Origin: Streptococcus azizii
GTDB lineage: Bacteria; Bacillota; Bacilli; Lactobacillales; Streptococcaceae
Direction of reading: 5' to 3'
DNA length: 64,000 bases
Assembly: GCF_001984715.1 (NCBI RefSeq)
Contig: NZ_MSPR01000006.1
Span: 1 to 64,000 of the forward strand
In this document: one piece after another, positions 1-9,718 of the stretch
How positions within the stretch are numbered: the first letter of the stretch is position 1
How the letters are laid out: each line of letters opens with the position of its first letter
Notes under the pieces: model-generated
What the model was told of the DNA's origin: nothing
Databases searched by the model: none
Seen by the model: the letters and a program-made list of their open reading frames with translations, nothing else
Position numbers and translations under genes: made by a program

Positions 1-1775
1 GTGAGGAAAACCCAGGCGACCGTCCACCAGTACCGTACGATGAGACCCCGGAAAACCCAAGTGATAACCCACCATTGCCACATATCCCTGGCTACACACC
101 GAAAGATCCAGACGGTAACCCATTGAAACCGGTTGATCCAGATGATCCAAGCAAGGGCTACGTCCCACCTTCTATCATCGATCCGAATGACCCAGGTAAG
201 GATACTCCAGTTCCTTATGAGAAGGATCCAGTACCGGAAGTGAAAAAAGGTAAGGTTGTTGTTCATTACAAGGATACTAAGGGTAATACCATCAAGGATG
301 ATTACACAGATACACCAGAGTCTCCAGTCGGTACAGACTACAATACGGGTGAAAACGACAGTGAGAAGCCAACCATCATCGAAAAAGATGGCAAGAAGTA
401 CAAGCTCATTCCAGAGCGGACCGAAGGTCAGGAAACTGGTCAGGTAGGGGAAGGTACTACTGAAGTCACCTACGTCTACCGTGAGCTAGGCAGCTACCTA
501 CCATATGTTCCGGGTGAGGAAAACCCAGGCGACCGTCCACCAGTACCGTACGATGAGACCCCGGAAAACCCAAGTGATAACCCACCATTGCCACATATCC
601 CTGGCTACACACCGAAAGATCCAGACGGTAACCCATTGAAACCGGTTGATCCAGATGATCCAAGCAAGGGCTACGTCCCACCTTCTATCATCGATCCGAA
701 TGACCCAGGTAAGGATACTCCAGTTCCTTATGAGAAGGATCCAGTACCGGAAGTGAAAAAAGGTAAGGTTGTTGTTCATTACAAGGATACTAAGGGTAAT
801 ACCATCAAGGATGATTACACAGATACACCAGAGTCTCCAGTCGGTACAGACTACAATACGGGTGAAAACGACAGTGAGAAGCCAACCATCATCGAAAAAG
901 ATGGCAAGAAGTACAAGCTCATTCCAGAGCGGACCGAAGGTCAGGAAACTGGTCAGGTAGGGGAAGGTACTACTGAAGTCACCTACGTCTACCGTGAGCT
1001 AGGCAGCTACCTACCATATGTTCCGGGTGAGGAAAACCCAGGCGACCGTCCACCAGTACCGTACGATGAGACCCCGGAAAACCCAAGTGATAACCCACCA
1101 TTGCCACATATCCCTGGCTACACACCGAAAGATCCAGACGGTAACCCATTGAAGCCGGTTGATCCAGATGATCCAAGCAAGGGCTATGTCCCACCTTCTA
1201 TCATCGATCCGAATGACCCAGGTACGGATACTCCAGTTCCTTATGAGAAGGATCCAGTACCGGAAGTCAAGAAGGGTAGCGTCATCGTCCACTATAAGGA
1301 CACCGAGGGTAATACCATCAAGGATGACTATACAGACACTACTGACTCTCCAGTCGGTACAGACTACAATACGGGTGAAAACGACAGTGAGAAGCCAACC
1401 ATCATCGAAAAAGATGGCAAGAAGTACAAGCTCATGCCAGAGCGGACTGAAGGTCAGGAAACTGGTCAAGTGGTAGAGGGCAACACAGATGTCACCTACG
1501 TCTACCGTGAACTAGGCAGCTACCTGCCATACGTTCCGGGTGAGGAAAACCCAGGCGACCGTCCACCAGTACCGTACGATGAGACCCCGGAAAATCCAAG
1601 TGACAACCCGCCATTGCCACATATCCCTGGCTACACACCGAAAGATCCAGACGGTAACCCATTGAAGCCGGTTGATCCAGATGATCCAACGAAGGGCTAC
1701 GTCCCACCTTCTATCATCGATCCGAATGACCCAGGTAAGGATACTCCTGTTCCTTATGAGAAGGATCCGGTACCG
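1..1775 (+). repeat. 513-bp in-frame tandem repeats in the surface-protein gene
   Basis: The period is exactly 513 bp: copies begin at 1, 514 and 1027, and a partial fourth begins at 1540 and stops near 1775. I see no base difference between copies 1 and 2. Copy 3 has many substitutions in its MucBP half and few in its linker. This pattern points to recent duplication or gene conversion. The period is a multiple of three, so copy gain or loss keeps the frame. Confidence 0.93.
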
Positions 1776-1982
1776 CAACCGACTCCGACTCCAACTCCAA
1801 TTCCAACCCCAGCTCCAGCACCGACACCAGAACCAAGTTCTCAAGTTATGAAACCAAGTTCTGGTACGCAGGAACTTCCTCAGACTGGTGAAGATTCATC
1901 AGTAGCGCTTGCAGCGCTAGGAGGAGCGATGTTGCTGACTGCGGCTGGTTTGACAGCTAAAAAGCGTCGCGAGGAAGAGTAG
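1..1982 (+). CDS. LPXTG-anchored MucBP-repeat surface protein, 5' end missing
   Basis: The reading frame is open at the left edge (first full codon at base 3), so the N-terminus and signal peptide lie outside. The visible part is about 3.5 copies of a 171-residue unit. Each unit has a MucBP-type beta domain (KVVVHYKDTKGNTI through VTYVYREL) and a proline-rich linker (PPVPYDETPENPSDNPPLP). The last MucBP domain is followed by one more linker, a Pro/Thr stalk, the sortase motif LPQTG at 1875-1889, a hydrophobic segment and a KKRREEE tail. MucBP domains are known from mucin-binding wall proteins, so a host-glycan adhesin is inferred. Class and anchoring are secure; the ligand is unknown. Confidence 0.93.
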   Translation, partial: EENPGDRPPVPYDETPENPSDNPPLPHIPGYTPKDPDGNPLKPVDPDDPSKGYVPPSIIDPNDPGKDTPVPYEKDPVPEVKKGKVVVHYKDTKGNTIKDDYTDTPESPVGTDYNTGENDSEKPTIIEKDGKKYKLIPERTEGQETGQVGEGTTEVTYVYRELGSYLPYVPGEENPGDRPPVPYDETPENPSDNPPLPHIPGYTPKDPDGNPLKPVDPDDPSKGYVPPSIIDPNDPGKDTPVPYEKDPVPEVKKGKVVVHYKDTKGNTIKDDYTDTPESPVGTDYNTGENDSEKPTIIEKDGKKYKLIPERTEGQETGQVGEGTTEVTYVYRELGSYLPYVPGEENPGDRPPVPYDETPENPSDNPPLPHIPGYTPKDPDGNPLKPVDPDDPSKGYVPPSIIDPNDPGTDTPVPYEKDPVPEVKKGSVIVHYKDTEGNTIKDDYTDTTDSPVGTDYNTGENDSEKPTIIEKDGKKYKLMPERTEGQETGQVVEGNTDVTYVYRELGSYLPYVPGEENPGDRPPVPYDETPENPSDNPPLPHIPGYTPKDPDGNPLKPVDPDDPTKGYVPPSIIDPNDPGKDTPVPYEKDPVPQPTPTPTPIPTPAPAPTPEPSSQVMKPSSGTQELPQTGEDSSVALAALGGAMLLTAAGLTAKKRREEE

Positions 1983-2023
1983 AGAGAATCTTCGGTCGAG
2001 CGATTGAAATCTCGAGGATCTAC

Positions 2024-2056
2024 AAGCCTTGTCCCTGATAGGGGCAAGGCTTTTTA
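2024..2056 (+). terminator. Rho-independent terminator of the surface-protein gene
   Basis: GCCTTGTCCC (2026-2035) pairs with GGGGCAAGGC (2041-2050) with one wobble. A T run follows, 42 bases after the stop codon. Confidence 0.88.
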
Positions 2057-2078
2057 TAGAGTATAAGGAATATTAAGG

Positions 2079-2107
2079 GCGACAGTTGAGGGAGATTATG
2101 GTATAAT
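2079..2107 (+). promoter_or_regulatory. Putative promoter of the LysR gene
   Basis: The -35 is GCGACA (2079-2084), the spacer is 17 nt and the -10 is TATAAT (2102-2107). The predicted transcript would run through the 105-bp repeat just downstream before reaching the start codon at 2242. Confidence 0.6.
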
Positions 2108-2119
2108 AAGGAAGATTTT

Positions 2120-2224
2120 ATAGTCGTTTAGTTTATCTTTTATTACTTCGTTAACTCACTTTGCCGTACTCTAAGTACAGCCTGCAGCTCGTTGCCTAGT
2201 ACTAAAAGCAAACTAAAAGACTAT
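2120..2224. repeat. 105-bp MITE-like repeat, copy 1
   Basis: The ends are near-perfect 15-bp inverted repeats (ATAGTCGTTTAGTTT and AAACTAAAAGACTAT, one mismatch), and the interior encodes nothing. An identical copy lies at 5605-5709. This copy sits between the lysR promoter and its ribosome-binding site, so it would be transcribed as 5' UTR. Confidence 0.8.
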
Positions 2225-2241
2225 ACAAAGGAAGTGACAGA

Positions 2242-3147
2242 ATGAATATTCAACAATTACGCTATGTTGTGGCGATTGCAAATAGCGGGACCTTTCGAGA
2301 AGCGGCAGAAAAAATGTTTGTGTCGCAGCCGAGCTTATCCATTTCTGTTCGTGATTTGGAAAAAGAGTTGGGATTTAAGATTTTTAGTCGCACCAGTTCA
2401 GGCACGTTTTTGACCAGACGAGGAATGGAATTTTATGATAAGGCTCAAAGTTTGGTCAAGGGATTTGATAGCTTTGAACATCTCTACTTGCAGGCAGATG
2501 ATGGGGAGGTGGAATTTTCGATTTCCAGTCAACACTACGATTTTCTCCCCCCTCTCATCACGGAATTTTCCCAGCAATTCCCGGAATATCCTAAGTTTCG
2601 TTTATTTGAATCAACGACCGTCCAGATTTTAGATGAGGTGGCGCAGGGGCATAGTGAGCTAGGGATTATTTATCTAAACAACCGCAATACCAAAGGGATT
2701 ATGCAAAAACTGGAAAAGCTGCGCTTGGAAGTGGTTGATCTGATCTCTTTTCAGACCCATATCTACCTTCGGAAAGGGCATCCTTTGGCGCAAAAAAAGG
2801 AGATTGAACGGGCAGATTTAGCAGGGCTTCCGACCGTTCGCTTTACTCAGGAAAAGGATGAGTACCTCTATTACTCTGAGAATTTCTTTGATACGTCAGA
2901 TTCATCGGTCACTTTCGATGTGACCGATCGTGCCACTTTAAATGGTATCTTAGAGCGGACAGATGCCTATGCGACAGGCTCTGGTTTCTTGGATAGTGCC
3001 AGTGTGCATGGCATCACCGTGATTCCCTTCAAGGAGGGAAGGGGCAATCGCATGGTTTATATTAAGCGGGAAAATAGCGACTTGAGCCAATGTGCCCAAG
3101 ACTTTATCCACGTGATGGAGGGCTACTTTGCCAAAAAGAAAGGATAG
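2242..3147 (+). CDS. LysR-family transcriptional regulator
   Basis: This 301-residue protein has the usual LysR length. The N-terminal winged HTH (residues about 1-60, with TFREAAEKMFVSQPSLSISV as the recognition region) is followed by a substrate-binding domain (about 90-295). GGAAGTG lies just upstream of the ATG. The gene is followed directly by lspA and rluD, the same order as I recall in pneumococcus (established knowledge). The effector and targets cannot be read from the sequence; CpsY/MetR-like roles are possible but unproven. Confidence 0.9.
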   Translation: MNIQQLRYVVAIANSGTFREAAEKMFVSQPSLSISVRDLEKELGFKIFSRTSSGTFLTRRGMEFYDKAQSLVKGFDSFEHLYLQADDGEVEFSISSQHYDFLPPLITEFSQQFPEYPKFRLFESTTVQILDEVAQGHSELGIIYLNNRNTKGIMQKLEKLRLEVVDLISFQTHIYLRKGHPLAQKKEIERADLAGLPTVRFTQEKDEYLYYSENFFDTSDSSVTFDVTDRATLNGILERTDAYATGSGFLDSASVHGITVIPFKEGRGNRMVYIKRENSDLSQCAQDFIHVMEGYFAKKKG

Positions 3148-3148
3148 T

Positions 3149-3616
3149 ATGAGAAAAATTGGATTTCCGTTAGGAATAGCAGGACTCATCGTTTTGGATC
3201 AATGGGTCAAGGCCTGGACAGTGGCGAATGTTCCCCTACATGGTCAGCAACCCTTTATTCCAAAGCTGGTCAATCTCTATCACCTGCGTAATTATGGGGC
3301 GGCCTACTCCATCCTCCAGAATCAGCAGTGGTTCTTTACCATCGTGACGGTGATTGTGATGGTAGCGGCTACGTGGTATTTCATCAAGCACATTCAGGAT
3401 AGTTTGTGGCTATTAGCTAGCTTATCACTCGTGATTGCAGGTGGACTGGGAAACTTTATCGATCGCATGCGGCTAGGCTATGTTGTCGACATGTTTCAGC
3501 TTGATTTTATCGATTTTCCTGTCTTTAATGTCGCTGATATGTGCTTGACGCTAGGAGTTGCAGTCCTGTTTATTTGTATAATGAAAGAAGAAAAAAATGA
3601 TGGAAGTAACAGTTGA
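3149..3616 (+). CDS. lspA: Lipoprotein signal peptidase II (prolipoprotein signal peptidase)
   Basis: LspA is an integral membrane aspartyl protease that removes the signal peptide of lipidated prolipoproteins. The 155-residue product has four hydrophobic segments. The catalytic aspartates are in GNFIDRMR and FNVADMCL. I chose the ATG at 3149 because AAAGGA precedes it and the protein then begins MRKIGFPLG; an upstream TTG (3128) would overlap the LysR stop. The gene ends 20 nt inside rluD, which suggests translational coupling. Substrates in this window would include the lipoproteins at 6000 and 21394. Confidence 0.95.
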   Translation: MRKIGFPLGIAGLIVLDQWVKAWTVANVPLHGQQPFIPKLVNLYHLRNYGAAYSILQNQQWFFTIVTVIVMVAATWYFIKHIQDSLWLLASLSLVIAGGLGNFIDRMRLGYVVDMFQLDFIDFPVFNVADMCLTLGVAVLFICIMKEEKNDGSNS

Positions 3617-4490
3617 AGCAGGAGGTATTCGCTTAGATAAGGCGCTAGCGGATCTAACCCCCCTATCACGATCGGTGGCCCAGGAGCAGATAAGGGCTGG
3701 CCTAGTTCTGGTCAATGGCCAAGTAAAGAAAGCCAAATATACCGTCCGTACAGGAGACTGTATCCAGTACGATATTCCAGCAGTAGTAGAAGTCGACTAT
3801 ATAGCAGAAGCCATTCCGCTTGAAATCGTCTATGAGGATGCAGATGTTGCGGTGGTCAATAAGCCGCAGGGAATGGTGGTACATCCTTCGGCAGGTCATC
3901 ATTCGGGTACCTTGGTCAATGCCCTTTTGTACCATGTCAAAGATTTGTCTGGTATCAATGGGGCTATGCGACCTGGCATTGTCCACCGGCTGGATAAGGA
4001 TACCTCTGGCTTATTGATGGTGGCAAAACACGATGAGGCTCACCAGAAACTAGCAGAAGAATTAAAGGCCAAGAAGTCCTTGCGTAAATATGTCGCCATT
4101 GTCCATGGCAACCTGCCCAATGACCGTGGCGTGATTGAAGCACCTATCGGACGATGTGAAAAGGATCGCAAGAAGCAGGCAGTGACAGCAAAGGGCAAGG
4201 AGGCTCTGACACGCTTTCAGGTGTTGGAGCGCTTCGGTGATTATACCTTGGTAGAATTAACCCTTGAAACAGGTCGGACACATCAGATTCGTGTTCATCT
4301 AGCCTATATCGGGCATCCGGTAGCAGGTGATGAAGTCTATGGCCCACGAAAGACCCTGAAAGGGCATGGGCAGTTCTTACATGCTAAGACCCTTGGCTTC
4401 ACCCACCCACGGACAGGAGAAATCGTCACCTTCACGGCAGAAGAGCCGACTATCTTCCGTGAAACCCTAGAAAAACTGCGAAAAAGCTAG
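3597..4490 (+). CDS. rluD: 23S rRNA pseudouridine synthase, RluD family
   Basis: This 297-residue RluA/RluD-type synthase isomerises uridines in 23S rRNA. It has an N-terminal S4-like RNA-binding domain (about 1-75) and a catalytic domain with the signature HRLDKDTSGLLMVAK, where the Asp is the nucleophile. The start overlaps the end of lspA; ATG at 3597 or 3600 are both possible. The exact target uridines are inferred from family only. Confidence 0.93.
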   Translation: MMEVTVEAGGIRLDKALADLTPLSRSVAQEQIRAGLVLVNGQVKKAKYTVRTGDCIQYDIPAVVEVDYIAEAIPLEIVYEDADVAVVNKPQGMVVHPSAGHHSGTLVNALLYHVKDLSGINGAMRPGIVHRLDKDTSGLLMVAKHDEAHQKLAEELKAKKSLRKYVAIVHGNLPNDRGVIEAPIGRCEKDRKKQAVTAKGKEALTRFQVLERFGDYTLVELTLETGRTHQIRVHLAYIGHPVAGDEVYGPRKTLKGHGQFLHAKTLGFTHPRTGEIVTFTAEEPTIFRETLEKLRKS

Positions 4491-4491
4491 C

Positions 4492-4520
4492 TTGCTCATT
4501 TTTTCCTAACATGGTATACT
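4492..4520 (+). promoter_or_regulatory. Promoter of phnA
   Basis: TTGCTC (4492-4497), 17-nt spacer and TATACT (4515-4520) preceded by TGG, an extended -10. It starts right after the rluD stop. Confidence 0.7.
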
Positions 4521-4550
4521 GGTTAGGTTAATAAAAGAAGAGGAGTTATC

Positions 4551-4886
4551 ATGGAAACCTTACCAAATTGTCCAAAGTGTCAATCAGAATATGTCTATGA
4601 GGATGGAGTATTGCTCATCTGTCCAGAATGTGCCTTTGAATGGAATCCTGCCGAAGTAGTAGAGGAAGAGGGAATCGTAGCCCTTGATGCAAACGGTAAT
4701 CGTTTAGCCGATGGCGACACCGTCACCTTGATCAAAGATTTGAAAGTTAAAGGCGCGCCGAAAGACCTGAAACAAGGTACGCGCGTCAAGAATATCCGAA
4801 TCGTTGAAGGAGATCACAACATCGATTGTAAGATTGATGGGTTTGGCGCAATGAAATTAAAATCAGAATTTGTGAAGAAAATCTAG
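4551..4886 (+). CDS. phnA: PhnA-family zinc-ribbon protein (YjdM-like)
   Basis: This small cytosolic protein of 111 residues has a zinc ribbon formed by CPKC (residues 8-11) and CPEC (about 25-28). A PhnA C-terminal beta domain follows ([17 protein letters not shown]). Despite the old name, the family is not an established phosphonate enzyme and its role is unknown. GAGGAG precedes the ATG. It has its own promoter and terminator, so it is monocistronic. Confidence 0.9.
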   Translation: METLPNCPKCQSEYVYEDGVLLICPECAFEWNPAEVVEEEGIVALDANGNRLADGDTVTLIKDLKVKGAPKDLKQGTRVKNIRIVEGDHNIDCKIDGFGAMKLKSEFVKKI

Positions 4887-4897
4887 TAGGATAGATT

Positions 4898-4941
4898 GGG
4901 AGTAAGGAATCGCATTGGATTCCGCTCCCTCTTCTTATTTT
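4898..4941 (+). terminator. Terminator after phnA
   Basis: A two-part stem: GGGAG (4898-4902) with CTCCC (4925-4929), and GGAAT with ATTCC. A T-rich tract follows. It ends right at the ribosome-binding site of the next gene. Confidence 0.7.
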
Positions 4942-4953
4942 AGGAGGAATACA

Positions 4954-5598
4954 TTGAAGTATCAAAATAAGTTGTTTTACTCGCGTTGCCTGCTGGCTCT
5001 GCTGGCTATTATCGGAACAACGCTGGAGATTCTTAAATATGGAGTCGGCATGTTGCTCTATTATACGGTGCAATCCAATCTTCTAGTAGCACTCTTTGCA
5101 ACCTATATGGTCTATGCCATGTATCGCAAGCAAGACTTACAGCACCGAGGGTTTCTGCGCTTAAAAGCAGCTGTGACGATGTCGATTATGATTACCTGTG
5201 TCATCTATCATTTTATGCTAGCCCCTCTTGCGACAGATTTTTGGCGGGTGGAAAACCTGCTCTGCCACTATATCGTCCCCCTCTATTTTCTGCTGGATAC
5301 CCTGCTTATCGATCAGAAAAAGCAGTACAAATGGTTCGATCCTATCTGGTGGACTGCTCTGCCAGTTGCCTATCTAGCCTTTGCCTTACTCAATGGTCTG
5401 GTCATCCAGCTACCGATTCCTGATGCCAAAGATAGCCCGTTTGCTTATTTCTTCTTAAATGTGCCAAAATATGGTTGGGCCTATGTCTTAACCTATGCCA
5501 CAAAGATTTTCCTTGCCTATCTTTTGGCGGGCTATGGCCTGCTCTTGGTCAAGTCAGTCGCATTCCCAAAGAGAGAGGGAGTCAAGAGACGATTGTGA
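4954..5598 (+). CDS. Pr6Pr-family integral membrane protein
   Basis: This 214-residue protein has about six hydrophobic segments, for example SRCLLALLAIIGTTLEI near the N-terminus and a long aromatic C-terminal helix. It resembles proteins named Pr6Pr in streptococci, whose function is not known. The start is decided by the Shine-Dalgarno: TAGGAGG (4941-4947) sits 6 nt before a TTG at 4954. An earlier in-frame TTG at 4915 lies inside the preceding terminator and has no ribosome-binding site. The family call is moderate. Confidence 0.8.
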   Translation: MKYQNKLFYSRCLLALLAIIGTTLEILKYGVGMLLYYTVQSNLLVALFATYMVYAMYRKQDLQHRGFLRLKAAVTMSIMITCVIYHFMLAPLATDFWRVENLLCHYIVPLYFLLDTLLIDQKKQYKWFDPIWWTALPVAYLAFALLNGLVIQLPIPDAKDSPFAYFFLNVPKYGWAYVLTYATKIFLAYLLAGYGLLLVKSVAFPKREGVKRRL

Positions 5599-5604
5599 GG
5601 ATGT

Positions 5605-5709
5605 ATAGTCGTTTAGTTTATCTTTTATTACTTCGTTAACTCACTTTGCCGTACTCTAAGTACAGCCTGCAGCTCGTTGCCTAGTACTAAAAGCAAACTA
5701 AAAGACTAT
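5605..5709. repeat. 105-bp MITE-like repeat, copy 2
   Basis: Identical base for base to 2120-2224 and in the same orientation. It begins 7 bases after the stop codon of the membrane-protein gene. No transposase is nearby, so any mobility would be in trans. Confidence 0.8.
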
Positions 5710-5824
5710 ATCAGGAAAAGCAGACACGATTGAAAAGACAGACGAATGTCGTCACTACTACATTGGAGAGTCCGTAGACAACAATCAGAAATTGTGATAG
5801 AGTCTGCTGAAATCATAGGAGATT

Positions 5825-5856
5825 CCCTACTTCTAACATAGGAAGTAGGGTTTTCT
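5825..5856 (+). terminator. Terminator in the spacer before the peptide-binding lipoprotein gene
   Basis: CCCTACTTC (5825-5833) pairs with GAAGTAGGG (5842-5850), followed by TTTTCTT. The stretch 5710-5824 before it holds no ORF or promoter I can support. Confidence 0.8.
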
Positions 5857-5910
5857 TACATCTTTATGTTATAATATGCGAAAATTCTGAAAATTATTTG
5901 TATAAAAATA

Positions 5911-5939
5911 CAGACACAGTGAATATTTTATGGTACAAT
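5911..5939 (+). promoter_or_regulatory. Promoter of the peptide-binding lipoprotein gene
   Basis: CAGACA (5911-5916), 17-nt spacer and TACAAT (5934-5939) with an extended TGG. A 60-nt leader follows. Confidence 0.6.
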
Positions 5940-5999
5940 ACAGAAATAGACCGAGAAATCATGGTCTGAGACTAAAGAAATAGTTGAGGTAGGATTTTT

Positions 6000-7784
6000 A
6001 TGAAAAAGACTAGCAAATTAGCTTCGTTAGCCGCAGTAACACTATTGTCAGCTTCTGTACTAGCAGCCTGTGGCAAGGGGTCGTCATCAGCTGAACAGGC
6101 AAATTTGAGCTTTCCAGGTGAAGTGACACATGATGGTTCTGCGATTAAGGGCGGACAATTTAAGTATGCTATTGTGGCAGCTTCATCAGCGACGGGTCTC
6201 TTGATTGACGAATTGACAGAGAATACGATTGATTCAACCTTTGGAGCCTTGGTCGATGAGGCAATGTTTGGTTACGACGGTGACCGTAAACTCGATGATT
6301 CAGGTCTTGCTAAAGTCGACTTTGATGTAAAGGGCAAGAAGGTCACTGTTAGTCTGACTGGTAAGGACTACAAGTGGTCAGATGGCCAGCCTTTCACGAT
6401 TGATGACTATATCTTTACGATTGAAAAGATGGCGGACAAGGGCTATACAGGTGTGCGTTTTGATGAAGGATTTAAGAATATCGTGGGGATGGATAAGTTT
6501 GTAGCAGGAACTGCAGATAGCATCTCTGGTATTGAAAAAGTAGATGATTATACCGTTATCCTACATGTGAAAGAAATGACTCCTTCTATGCAGTATGCGG
6601 GTGGAGATATTCCAGCTTATGTCACACCAAAACATATCTTTAAAGACATTCCAGTAGCCGATTGGGAAAAGAGTGAGTATGCGCGTGCGACACCAAAATT
6701 TGTCGGTCTAGGAGCCTTCAAAATCAAAGAAGTGGTCAGCGGTGAGTCGGTCACCTTTGTGCCGAATGAACACTATTTTAACGGGAAGGTGAAGTTGGAT
6801 AGCCTCAAGATGGATATCGTTTCGCCTGACACGATTGTCTCAGAGATGAAAGCAGGTCACTATGACTATGCAGAAATGCCAACCGATCAGTTGGATAGTT
6901 TCAAAGATGCTTCAAATATGACTGTTCTGGGAACCATTGCCTCTGCCTACGAGTATCTATCATTTAATCTAGGGAAATATGACAAGGATACAGGAAAAAA
7001 TGTCATGGACCCGAATGCTAAAATGAATGATGTCAAATTGCGTCAGGCGATGGGATATGCTCTTGATACCAAGACTGCTGGTGATAAACTGTACAATGGC
7101 TTGTACCACCCAGCGACCTCACTCGTTATCTCTTTCTTTGGTGACTTGCATGATGCAGACCTAAAGGGCTATACCTACGATCCGGATAAGTCAAAAGCCT
7201 TGCTGGATGAGGCGGGTTACAAGGATGTGGACGGTGATGGCATCCGTGAAGATAAAAATGGCAAGTCATTTAAGATTACCCTAGCGGCACGTAAGCGGAC
7301 AGAAGCCAATGAAGCCCTCATCCAGCAATATCAGAACTGGTGGAAGGAAGTTGGTCTAAATGTCGAACTCTATACAGGTCGGACCATGGAGTTGAATTCC
7401 TTCTATGATACGATTGGGGCAAACGATGCCAACATCGATGCCTACGTAGCGGGTTGGTCAACTGGCTATGATCCAAATCCAGTCGGACTATGGGGACCAG
7501 AAGCAAAATTTAACTACTCGCGTTACGTATCAGATGAAAATACCAAATTGCTCGAAGCACTTGGTTCAGAAGAGTCGTTTGATGAAAAGAAAAATCTTGA
7601 AAACTACAAGAAGTGGCAGGAAAATGCTGAGAAAGAAGCCTTCGCCATTCCATTGTTTGAATCTGAAAAGTTGGTTGCCGTCAACAAGCGTGTCAAATAC
7701 TTTGATACCAAGTACGGTTCAGCTTCTCAATCAAAATGGACTAATATTGAGTTGACGGCTGAAACAGGAATAGCAGAGAAATAA
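6000..7784 (+). CDS. Oligopeptide ABC transporter substrate-binding lipoprotein (OppA family)
   Basis: The protein has 594 residues. It begins with a lipoprotein signal peptide ending LAAC (Cys24), so it should be lipidated after LspA cleavage and sit on the outer face of the membrane. The rest is a type 5 solute-binding fold (SBP_bac_5). YKWSDGQPFTIDDYIFTIEK and the long C-terminal lobe are typical of OppA/AmiA. GAGGTAGG precedes the ATG. No permease or ATPase genes flank it and it has its own promoter, so it probably feeds an Opp/Ami transporter encoded elsewhere. The peptide specificity is unknown. Confidence 0.92.
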   Translation: MKKTSKLASLAAVTLLSASVLAACGKGSSSAEQANLSFPGEVTHDGSAIKGGQFKYAIVAASSATGLLIDELTENTIDSTFGALVDEAMFGYDGDRKLDDSGLAKVDFDVKGKKVTVSLTGKDYKWSDGQPFTIDDYIFTIEKMADKGYTGVRFDEGFKNIVGMDKFVAGTADSISGIEKVDDYTVILHVKEMTPSMQYAGGDIPAYVTPKHIFKDIPVADWEKSEYARATPKFVGLGAFKIKEVVSGESVTFVPNEHYFNGKVKLDSLKMDIVSPDTIVSEMKAGHYDYAEMPTDQLDSFKDASNMTVLGTIASAYEYLSFNLGKYDKDTGKNVMDPNAKMNDVKLRQAMGYALDTKTAGDKLYNGLYHPATSLVISFFGDLHDADLKGYTYDPDKSKALLDEAGYKDVDGDGIREDKNGKSFKITLAARKRTEANEALIQQYQNWWKEVGLNVELYTGRTMELNSFYDTIGANDANIDAYVAGWSTGYDPNPVGLWGPEAKFNYSRYVSDENTKLLEALGSEESFDEKKNLENYKKWQENAEKEAFAIPLFESEKLVAVNKRVKYFDTKYGSASQSKWTNIELTAETGIAEK

Positions 7785-7792
7785 TCAATGGG

Positions 7793-7826
7793 AAAAGGAT
7801 TGGACAAAGCGCCAGTCCCTTTCTTT
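7793..7826 (+). terminator. Probable terminator after the oppA-like gene
   Basis: AAAGGATTGG pairs imperfectly with CCAGTCCCTTT, followed by CTTTATT. The stem has a bulge and a wobble, so this is a moderate call. Confidence 0.5.
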
Positions 7827-7931
7827 ATTCTAGGAAATGAGTGTATTGATTTTTCCTTCGCTTTTTGTAGCCTTTAAAAATCAAGGAAAATAGGAAAATG
7901 GGAAAATAGACGGTTCATTTTGACCTACTAT

Positions 7932-7960
7932 TTGTCTTTTTAGAAAAAATCTGCTATACT
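7932..7960 (+). promoter_or_regulatory. Promoter of the pyr operon
   Basis: TTGTCT (7932-7937), 17-nt spacer and TATACT (7955-7960). Transcription would begin near 7967 and enter the attenuator leader. Confidence 0.8.
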
Positions 7961-7966
7961 GATGAA

Positions 7967-8732
<766 letters not shown>

Positions 8733-8746
8733 GAGGTAGGAGTGAG

Positions 8747-9676
8747 ATGCCAATCATCGATGAAAAAGTGTCACTCCAGCACGTAGTGACCATGGAAAGT
8801 CTCTCCACTGAAGAAGTGATGGGATTGATCAAGCGGGGCTTGTCCTTTAAAAGGGGAGAGGCGGTCGCTCTTCCGCAAACTGGCTATGTGTCCAATCTCT
8901 TCTTTGAGGATTCAACGCGGACCCATAAGTCATTTGAAATGGCAGAGCTACGCCTCGGTCTGAGCATGATTGATTTTGATGCCAAGACCAGCTCGGTCAA
9001 CAAGGGGGAAACGCTCTACGATACGATTTTGACCATGAGTGCCTTAGGAGTGGACATCTGTGTCATTCGCCATTCAGAAGTGGAGTATTATCAGGAGTTA
9101 ATCGATAGTCCAACGATTACGGCTTCCATCGTCAATGGAGGGGACGGTTCGGGGCAGCACCCTAGTCAGTCTCTTTTAGACTTGATGACTATCTATGAAG
9201 AGTTTGGTCATTTTGAGGGCTTGAAGATTATGATTGCAGGGGATTTGGCCCACTCACGTGTAGCTAAGTCCAATATGCAGATGTTACAACGCTTGGGAGC
9301 CCATCTCTTTTTTGCAGGTCCTAGCGAGTGGTACACAGAAGAATTTGCAGCTTATGGTCAGCATGTCTCTTTGGATGAGATTGTAGAAGAGGCGGATGTC
9401 TTGATGTTCCTACGTGTTCAGCATGAGCGTCATGATGGCAATGAAAACTTTTCCAAAGAGGACTATCACCGCCTGCACGGTCTGACACAGGAGCGCTATG
9501 AGCGGATGAAAGATACTGCGATTATCATGCATCCAGCTCCAGTCAATCGCGATGTGGAGATTGCAGATGAATTGGTGGAGGCACCAAAATCACGAATTGT
9601 CCGACAGATGCAAAATGGTGTCTTTGTCCGTATGGCGATTTTAGAAGCTGTGTTGCACGCAAGAGCCAAGAAGTAG
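8747..9676 (+). CDS. pyrB: Aspartate carbamoyltransferase catalytic subunit
   Basis: PyrB condenses carbamoyl phosphate with aspartate, the first committed step of pyrimidine synthesis. The protein has 309 residues, the normal length. The carbamoyl-phosphate loop is [16 protein letters not shown] and the second active-site segment is [10 protein letters not shown]. The start lies 14 nt after pyrR, preceded by GAGGTAGGAG. Confidence 0.96.
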   Translation: MPIIDEKVSLQHVVTMESLSTEEVMGLIKRGLSFKRGEAVALPQTGYVSNLFFEDSTRTHKSFEMAELRLGLSMIDFDAKTSSVNKGETLYDTILTMSALGVDICVIRHSEVEYYQELIDSPTITASIVNGGDGSGQHPSQSLLDLMTIYEEFGHFEGLKIMIAGDLAHSRVAKSNMQMLQRLGAHLFFAGPSEWYTEEFAAYGQHVSLDEIVEEADVLMFLRVQHERHDGNENFSKEDYHRLHGLTQERYERMKDTAIIMHPAPVNRDVEIADELVEAPKSRIVRQMQNGVFVRMAILEAVLHARAKK

Positions 9677-9718
9677 AGACGTTAACAAGCTCCAGAGAGA
9701 GCAGACGAGGAGGAAACG

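Noticed and set aside
466..1844. Long minus-strand ORFs (up to 152 codons) opposite the surface-protein repeats
   Set aside because: They recur with the 513-bp period, have no ribosome-binding sites and mirror the low-complexity coding strand.
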